DNA from: Flavobacteriales bacterium
GTDB lineage: Bacteria > Bacteroidota > Bacteroidia > Flavobacteriales > PHOS-HE28
Length of the DNA: 47,308 bases
Direction of reading: 5' to 3'
NCBI GenBank assembly: GCA_008016945.1
Contig: SSGN01000058.1
Coordinates: forward strand, 1-47,308
Positions 42,321 through 47,308 of this stretch are shown here, piece by piece. The notes under the pieces are model-generated. The model made no database searches and was not told the DNA's origin. It saw nothing but the letters and a program-made list of their open reading frames with translations. Position 1 is the stretch's first letter; each line of letters opens with the position of its first letter. The position numbers and the translations under genes are program-made.

Positions 42321-43490
42321 CTACTTCCCCAGCAGCGCCTTCATCTTGGCGTATTTCTCCTGGTCGCCGTTCTTGGCGTACAACTTCATCAGCTGCTGTG
42401 CGGTCTGCATGTCGTCGGGCTTCAATTCATGTGCCTTCTCGAAGTACGGCACCGCTTTCACATAGATCTCGTCGGCCACGGCTTTGCATTTGGTGTACTC
42501 CGTATCGCTCTTGATCTTGTTGCACTTCTCGTACTCGAACGCTGCGCGGTTGTTGTACAACACGCCGATGTTGAAGTAGCTATCGAAGAACTTGGGGTCC
42601 AGTTCGATGCTTTTCTTGTAGGCTTCCTCGGCCTTCCCGTACCACTCCAGCATGGCGGCTTCTTCCTTGGCATCCGATGCCTTCTTGTCGTATAGGCTGG
42701 CCAGGATGCTCCACAGGACAGCGTTGTTCGGGTCCTTGCTCAGGCCCAGTTTCACGCTTTCCTCGGCCTCGGCGCTACGATCCGCGGCGAGCAGGTAGCT
42801 CATTTCGTCCAGGATCAGTTCCTTTTCGTCGGGGAACTTGGTGCGCCCCTCGGCAATGGTGGTGATGGCACCGTTCAGATCATCGCCTTTGCGTTGCAAG
42901 CTGGCGATATACCGGTACACCTCGGCCTTGTTGTACCCCGCAGCGATGGCTTCGCGGTACCGGCCGATCGCATGGGCAGCATCTCCCTTCGATTCATACG
43001 CGAGCGCCGAATTGAAGATGGCGTTGGTGTCTACCTGCCCGAACGCTTTGGCGATCCGTTCCGAACGCGCGTAGTTGCTGATGGCGGCATCGTAGTTCTT
43101 CGCCGTGAAGGCGTCGTTGCCGGTGTTCAGCGAGAGACCTTGCAGAGCGCCGAGTGCACGGATGTTCTCCGTCTTGTAGCTGCCCTTGGTGTCCAACTCG
43201 TTGGCTTTCAGGTAGCTATCAACGGCCTTGTCCAATGCGTCGGGGAACTGCCCCTTCAAGGCGGCATCTTGGCCCATGGCGATCATGCGATAGATGTCGC
43301 CCCGGTAGCGCCAGGTCTTCTCAGCAGCACCGGTCTTGGCATCCAGAACGGCCGGCTCGATGTATTCCACGGCCTTGACCAGGTTGCCATCCTGGAGGTA
43401 GTTATAGGCGCTTACAACATTGGCGTTCTGGGCGTTCAGGTTCAGCCCCAGGTTCAATACAAGGGCACCCGTCAGTACTGTGTGCTTCAT
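42321..43490 (-). CDS. Tetratricopeptide-repeat protein, exported
   Basis: This is a 389-residue protein with a signal peptide (MKHTVLTGALVLNLGLNLNAQ) and about six to seven TPR units (for example FNSALAYESKGDAAHAIGRY, WSILASLYDKKASDAKEEA, FDSYFNIGVLYNNRAAFEYE). TPRs mediate protein-protein contact; the partner is unknown. It follows gyrA by 21 bases, a gene pair conserved in Bacteroidota, and ends at a strong terminator. Confidence 0.9.
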   Translation of the reverse strand: MKHTVLTGALVLNLGLNLNAQNANVVSAYNYLQDGNLVKAVEYIEPAVLDAKTGAAEKTWRYRGDIYRMIAMGQDAALKGQFPDALDKAVDSYLKANELDTKGSYKTENIRALGALQGLSLNTGNDAFTAKNYDAAISNYARSERIAKAFGQVDTNAIFNSALAYESKGDAAHAIGRYREAIAAGYNKAEVYRYIASLQRKGDDLNGAITTIAEGRTKFPDEKELILDEMSYLLAADRSAEAEESVKLGLSKDPNNAVLWSILASLYDKKASDAKEEAAMLEWYGKAEEAYKKSIELDPKFFDSYFNIGVLYNNRAAFEYEKCNKIKSDTEYTKCKAVADEIYVKAVPYFEKAHELKPDDMQTAQQLMKLYAKNGDQEKYAKMKALLGK

Positions 43491-43511
43491 GGTTCGTTGT
43501 TCGTCGTTCTC

Positions 43512-46112
43512 CTATGCGTTATCCACTTCCGTGCCACTGTCATCAGAGGCCGCTTCGCCACCTTCGGGCTCACCGTCCGTAGGCGATGCATCTTCCTCCG
43601 GAAGTTCTTCTACGTTCAGGTCACTATCCACCTTGGCCACGGCGGCGATCTGGTCGTTCTTGCGCAGCTCGATCAGGCGTACCCCTTGCGTGGCGCGCCC
43701 AAGTACCCGCAGTTCGTCGAGGCCCATGCGGATGGTCATGCCACTGCGGTTGATGATCATGAGCTGGTCGCCGTCCTTCACCACCTTGATGGCCACCAGG
43801 CTGCCGGTCTTTTCGGTCACCTGGATGGTCTTCACGCCCTTGCCTCCGCGGCTTACCATGCGGTAGGCGTATTCCCATGCGTTGGTCTTCTCGTCCAGTT
43901 CCATCAGGGCCGAGCGCTTGCCGTAGCCGTTCTGGCTCACCACCAGCACCTGGCTGGTGCGTAGGTCGTCCTTGTCGATGGTGATCATGCCCACCACCTC
44001 GTTGTCGGGGCTTCCGCCTTCCAGGTTCATGCCACGCACGCCACTGGCACTCCGGCCCATGGGGCGCACATCGTCCTCTTCGAAATGCACCGCCCGCCCG
44101 TCGCTACTGGCCAGCAGGATGTGGCTCTTGCCGGTGGTCAACTTGGCCTCCAGCAGCTCGTCGCCTTCGCGGATACCCACCGCGATGATGCCGTTGGCGC
44201 GCGGCCGGCTGTAGGCCTCCAAGGTGGTCTTCTTGATGATGCCTTTCTTCGTGCACAGCACCACGTAGTGGTTGTTCACATACTCCTCGCTGGTGAGGTC
44301 GTCCACGTTGAGGTAGGCCACCACTTTGTCGCCCCCTTCCAACTGCACCAGGTTCTGGATCGCGCGACCCTTGCTTTGGCGGTTGCCCTCGGGGATGTCG
44401 AACACCCGCATCCAGAACACCTTGCCGTTCTGGGTGAAGATGAGCAGGTAGTTGTGGTTGGTGGCCACGAAGAGGTGCTCCAGGAAGTCCTCGTCGCGCG
44501 TGGTGCTGCCCTTGCTGCCAACCCCCCCGCGGCCCTGCGTGCGGAACTCGGTGAGTGCCGTGCGCTTGATGTAGCCCAGGTGGCTGATGGTGACCACCAC
44601 CGCTTCGTCGGCGATGAGGTCTTCCATGCGCATGTCGCCACGGGCCTCGATGATCTGCGTGCGCCGCTTGTCGCCGTATTTCTCTTTGATCTCCAGGGTT
44701 TCGTCCTTGATGATCTTGAAGCGTAGTCCCTCGTCCGCCAGCACCTCCTTGAGGTAGGCGATGGTCTTCATCAACTCGGCATGCTCTTCGCGGATCTTGT
44801 CACGCTCCAGGCCGGTAAGGCGCTGCAGGCGCATGTCGAGGATGGCGCGGGCCTGGATCTCCGACAGCCCGAACTCCTGCATCAGCCCCTCGCGGGCGAT
44901 GTCCGGGGTCTGGCTGGCACGGATCAGGGCGATCACCGCATCGAGATGGTCCAGGGCGATCAGCAGACCCTCCAGGATATGGGCGCGCTCCTCGGCCTTG
45001 CGCAGGTCGAACTTCGTGCGGCGGATCACCACGTCCATCCGGTGGTCCACGAAATGCTGGATCATGGGCTTAAGGCCCAGCAGCATCGGACGGCCACCCA
45101 CCAAGGCGATGTTGTTCACGCTGAAGCTGGTCTGCAACGAGCTGAACTTGTAAAGCTGGTTGAGCACCACGGTACCCATGGCTTCCCGCTTCACGTCATA
45201 GGCGATCCGGATCCCCGTGCGGTCGCTGTAGTCGTTCACGTCGCTGATGCCCTCGATCCGCTTCTCGTTCACCAGTTCGGCCACACCCTTCACGAGCTGC
45301 ACGGCTTTGTTGGTCTGGTAGGGGATCTCGGTGCAGACGATCGTTTCGCGTCCGGTCTTGTTGTCCTCTTCGATATGGCAGGCGGCACGGAGCACGATCC
45401 GGCCTCGACCGGTCTCGTAGGCTTCTTTGATGCCCGCGGTGCCCAGGATCACCCCGCCCGTGGGGAAGTCGGGGCCTTTGATGTGTTGCATCAGCCCCTC
45501 GGTGGTGATGTCCCGATCTTCGATGTAGGCCATGATCCCATCGCATACCTCGCTCAGGTTGTGCGGGGGCATATTGGTGGCCATGCCCACGGCGATGCCG
45601 GCGGCACCGTTCACCAGCAACTGCGGGATCCGCGTGGGCATCACGCTGGGCTCCTCCAACGTGTCGTCGAAGTTCGGCCGCATGTCCACCGTCTCCTTGT
45701 CCAGGTCGGCCAGCACCTCCTCGGCGATCTTCTTGAAACGGGCCTCGGTGTAACGCATGGCTGCCGGGCTGTCACCGTCCAGGCTGCCGAAGTTCCCCTG
45801 GCCGTCCACCAAGGGGTAGCGCAGGCTCCACTCCTGGGCCATGCGCACCATGGCGTCGTACACACTGCCATCGCCGTGCGGGTGGTACTTCCCCAGCACC
45901 TCCCCGACGATCCTCGCGCTTTTCTTGTAGGGTCGGTTGCTCAACACCCCCAGGTCCTGCATGCCGAAGAGCACCCGCCGATGCACCGGCTTGAGCCCGT
46001 CACGCACGTCCGGGAGTGCCCGGCTCACGATCACCGACATCGAATAATCGATGTAGGCGGTCTTCATCTCGTTCTCGATGTTGATCGGTATGATCTTCTC
46101 TCCTTCTGCCAT
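43512..46112 (-). CDS. gyrA: DNA gyrase subunit A
   Basis: This is an 866-residue type II topoisomerase subunit that breaks and rejoins DNA. The N-terminal [20 protein letters not shown], the active-site Tyr121 ([10 protein letters not shown]) and a C-terminal six-bladed domain are intact. The GyrA box reads QGRGGVGS, a variant of QRRGGKG. In the quinolone-resistance region the sequence is [12 protein letters not shown]: Gly82 stands at the place of Escherichia coli Ser83, with Asp86 kept. I chose the ATG at 46112 ([17 protein letters not shown]) by family; the frame upstream extends into the DnaA-box region. The C-terminus is acidic, as common in gyrases. Confidence 0.97.
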   Translation of the reverse strand: MAEGEKIIPINIENEMKTAYIDYSMSVIVSRALPDVRDGLKPVHRRVLFGMQDLGVLSNRPYKKSARIVGEVLGKYHPHGDGSVYDAMVRMAQEWSLRYPLVDGQGNFGSLDGDSPAAMRYTEARFKKIAEEVLADLDKETVDMRPNFDDTLEEPSVMPTRIPQLLVNGAAGIAVGMATNMPPHNLSEVCDGIMAYIEDRDITTEGLMQHIKGPDFPTGGVILGTAGIKEAYETGRGRIVLRAACHIEEDNKTGRETIVCTEIPYQTNKAVQLVKGVAELVNEKRIEGISDVNDYSDRTGIRIAYDVKREAMGTVVLNQLYKFSSLQTSFSVNNIALVGGRPMLLGLKPMIQHFVDHRMDVVIRRTKFDLRKAEERAHILEGLLIALDHLDAVIALIRASQTPDIAREGLMQEFGLSEIQARAILDMRLQRLTGLERDKIREEHAELMKTIAYLKEVLADEGLRFKIIKDETLEIKEKYGDKRRTQIIEARGDMRMEDLIADEAVVVTISHLGYIKRTALTEFRTQGRGGVGSKGSTTRDEDFLEHLFVATNHNYLLIFTQNGKVFWMRVFDIPEGNRQSKGRAIQNLVQLEGGDKVVAYLNVDDLTSEEYVNNHYVVLCTKKGIIKKTTLEAYSRPRANGIIAVGIREGDELLEAKLTTGKSHILLASSDGRAVHFEEDDVRPMGRSASGVRGMNLEGGSPDNEVVGMITIDKDDLRTSQVLVVSQNGYGKRSALMELDEKTNAWEYAYRMVSRGGKGVKTIQVTEKTGSLVAIKVVKDGDQLMIINRSGMTIRMGLDELRVLGRATQGVRLIELRKNDQIAAVAKVDSDLNVEELPEEDASPTDGEPEGGEAASDDSGTEVDNA

Positions 46113-46171
46113 GGCTGTCAGTTCGTCACACTGGCCCGATCCTTGTGGACAGGCCTCCCGAAAAGGGAGCC

Positions 46172-46179
46172 CGAAGGTA
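46172..46179 (-). promoter_or_regulatory. Possible gyrA promoter box TACCTTCG and leader hairpin
   Basis: The minus-strand box matches seven of eight positions of TAnnTTTG, 59 bases before the gyrA ATG. Directly downstream the leader can fold: GGCTCCC (46171-46165) with GGGAGGCC (46159-46152), with one bulged G. Confidence 0.35.
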
Positions 46180-46206
46180 CTCCGATCGCACACGACACCC
46201 CCCCCT

Positions 46207-46242
46207 AATTATTCACAAACCGACACTTGCATGTGGATAATT
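46207..46242. promoter_or_regulatory. Inverted pair of DnaA-box-like sites
   Basis: TGTGGATAA (46232-46240) is a perfect DnaA box, and TTATTCACA (46209-46217) is a one-mismatch box in the opposite orientation. Their 11-base arms AATTATTCACA and TGTGGATAATT match in 10 positions around a 14-base spacer. The pair lies about 95-130 bases upstream of gyrA and 240 bases upstream of clpC. The rest of 46243-46482 is GC-rich; only a weak TAACTTCG (46421-46428) suggests a clpC promoter. Confidence 0.6.
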
Positions 46243-46482
46243 GAAGCACCTTGGAACAAGCCCTCGGCAAGGCCGTTCAATAGCTTGCCCCACCGTGGAG
46301 GGATGGCATCAGGTATGAACGGAAAGGGAACCCCACCCCACCAGCGAGCTGGGCTCCCGGCCGAGGCTTCGAAGGCAACGGCCGAACCGCTGCTTTCCGG
46401 TGGAGGGCTGTTCGGTCCCCTAACTTCGTACGGTCCCTGCACACTTCGGCCACACGCTCCCCTAAAGCAGAAACCCAACTGA

Positions 46483-47308
46483 ATGGACGCCAAATTCTCA
46501 CCCCGTGTCCGCGACGTCATCACCTTCTCTCGGGAAGAGGCGTTGCGGCTGGGTCATAACTACATCGGCATCGAGCACATCCTGCTCGGCCTTATCCGCG
46601 AAGGCGAGGGCAATGCCATCCGGATCCTCCAACGCCTCGAGGTGGATATCGACGAACTGCGCAAGATGGTGGAGGGGGCCATGGAGCCGGCCAGCGCCAT
46701 GCGCCCGCCGGACAAGGAGAAGATCACCCTGGTGAAACAGGCCGAGCGCATGCTCAAGATCACCTTCCTCGAGGCCAAGCTCTTCAAGAGCCCGAACATC
46801 GATACCGAACACTTGCTGCTGAGCATGCTGAAGGACGAGGATAACCTCGCCACACGCACCCTGCACAAGTTCAGTGTGGATTACGACAGCGTGAAGCACG
46901 AGGTGGACGCCATCCTCGCCGCGGGCAGTGAGACCAAAGGGGCATTCAGCGCCAAACCCAAGGCCCAGAGCTCGCAGAGTGCCGACGATGATGATGACGA
47001 TAGCGGCAGCTTCCAGGGGGGCGGAGGTCCACAGCGCAAGCAAGGCGACAGCAAGAGCAAGACACCCGTGCTGGACAATTTCGGCCGTGATCTGACCAAA
47101 CTCGCCGAGGACGGCAAGCTCGACCCGATCGTGGGGCGTGAGAAGGAGATCGAGCGCGTGAGCCAGATCCTCTCCCGTCGCAAGAAGAACAACCCCGTGC
47201 TCATCGGCGAACCCGGCGTGGGCAAGAGCGCCATCGCCGAAGGCCTGGCCCTGCGCATCATCCAGCGCAAGGTGAGCCGTGTGCTCTTCAACAAGCGCAT
47301 CGTGGCAC
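46483..47308 (+). CDS. clpC: ATP-dependent Clp protease ATP-binding subunit ClpC (3' end outside window)
   Basis: The first 275 residues are present and run off the right edge. The Clp N-domain has its two repeats ([40 protein letters not shown] and [20 protein letters not shown]), followed by a flexible linker with an acidic run ([16 protein letters not shown]) and the start of the first AAA domain ([33 protein letters not shown]) with Walker A GEPGVGKS at residues 242-249. ClpC unfolds proteins for ClpP. It is divergent from gyrA, an order common in Bacteroidota. Confidence 0.96.
   Translation, partial: MDAKFSPRVRDVITFSREEALRLGHNYIGIEHILLGLIREGEGNAIRILQRLEVDIDELRKMVEGAMEPASAMRPPDKEKITLVKQAERMLKITFLEAKLFKSPNIDTEHLLLSMLKDEDNLATRTLHKFSVDYDSVKHEVDAILAAGSETKGAFSAKPKAQSSQSADDDDDDSGSFQGGGGPQRKQGDSKSKTPVLDNFGRDLTKLAEDGKLDPIVGREKEIERVSQILSRRKKNNPVLIGEPGVGKSAIAEGLALRIIQRKVSRVLFNKRIVA

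Noticed and set aside
44781..46208. Plus-strand open frame of about 475 codons opposite gyrA
   Set aside because: Shadow of gyrA; rich in His, Val and Gly from the complementary codons, with no domain.
46113..46482. Calling the DnaA-box region the replication origin
   Set aside because: Only two clear boxes and no clustered AT-rich unwinding region are seen; gyrA and clpC alone do not mark an origin in this phylum.

Overview
This window is GC-rich chromosomal DNA (roughly 60% by eye) from a member of the Bacteroidota, most likely a high-GC Flavobacteriales lineage. The evidence is the gene order clpC - gyrA - TPR protein and parA - parB - DUF5683 - dapB - lepB, C-terminal sorting domains of the type IX secretion system (T9SS), secreted proteins with a C-terminal module seen in this phylum, and Bacteroidota-type -7 promoter boxes (TAnnTTTG). 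I saw no rRNA, tRNA, CRISPR array or prophage.

Layout. 1-5759: a glycan-use cluster with a GH92 alpha-mannosidase (cut by the left edge), a GxxExxY-type protein between repeats, a ROK sugar kinase, a FucP/GluP-type sugar transporter and, divergently, a Tat-exported glycosylasparaginase. Together they fit breakdown of mannose-rich N-glycans and uptake and phosphorylation of the sugar. 5853-10183: a small secreted protein, a three-gene unit (exported protein, ECF sigma factor, membrane anti-sigma candidate), and a DUF493 - membrane protein - beta-barrel run. 10325-11998: recN. 12176-18414: two large secreted proteins in one unit, a trypsin-fold protease and a 1174-residue protein with a lysyl-oxidase domain, both ending in the same 240-residue module. 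18549-19367: fabI.

19531-24843: a TPR/caspase-fold protein without its catalytic cysteine, directly followed by a beta-propeller sensor fused to a class III adenylate cyclase. 24802-25946: a CoA-type Nudix hydrolase and a small lipoprotein. 26210-32854: a minus-strand housekeeping block (parA, parB, an extra membrane protein, DUF5683, dapB, two lepB genes). 32912-38857: a metallo-beta-lactamase-fold hydrolase, an M1-like peptidase with a T9SS domain, a small secreted protein, xerD and aroQ. 38897-41818: a lipoprotein, a membrane-anchored SRPBCC/GyrI-like protein and a dipeptide epimerase with an AT-rich central patch. 42321-47308: a TPR protein, gyrA and, divergently, clpC (cut by the right edge), with a pair of inverted DnaA-box-like sites between gyrA and clpC.

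The points most worth following are the lysyl-oxidase domain with both LTQ cofactor residues, the cysteine-less caspase next to an adenylate cyclase, the repeat-flanked GxxExxY insertion at the 5' end of the mannosidase gene, the base-composition mosaic in the epimerase gene, and several genes whose start codon lies exactly four bases after a -7 promoter box, which suggests leaderless mRNAs.
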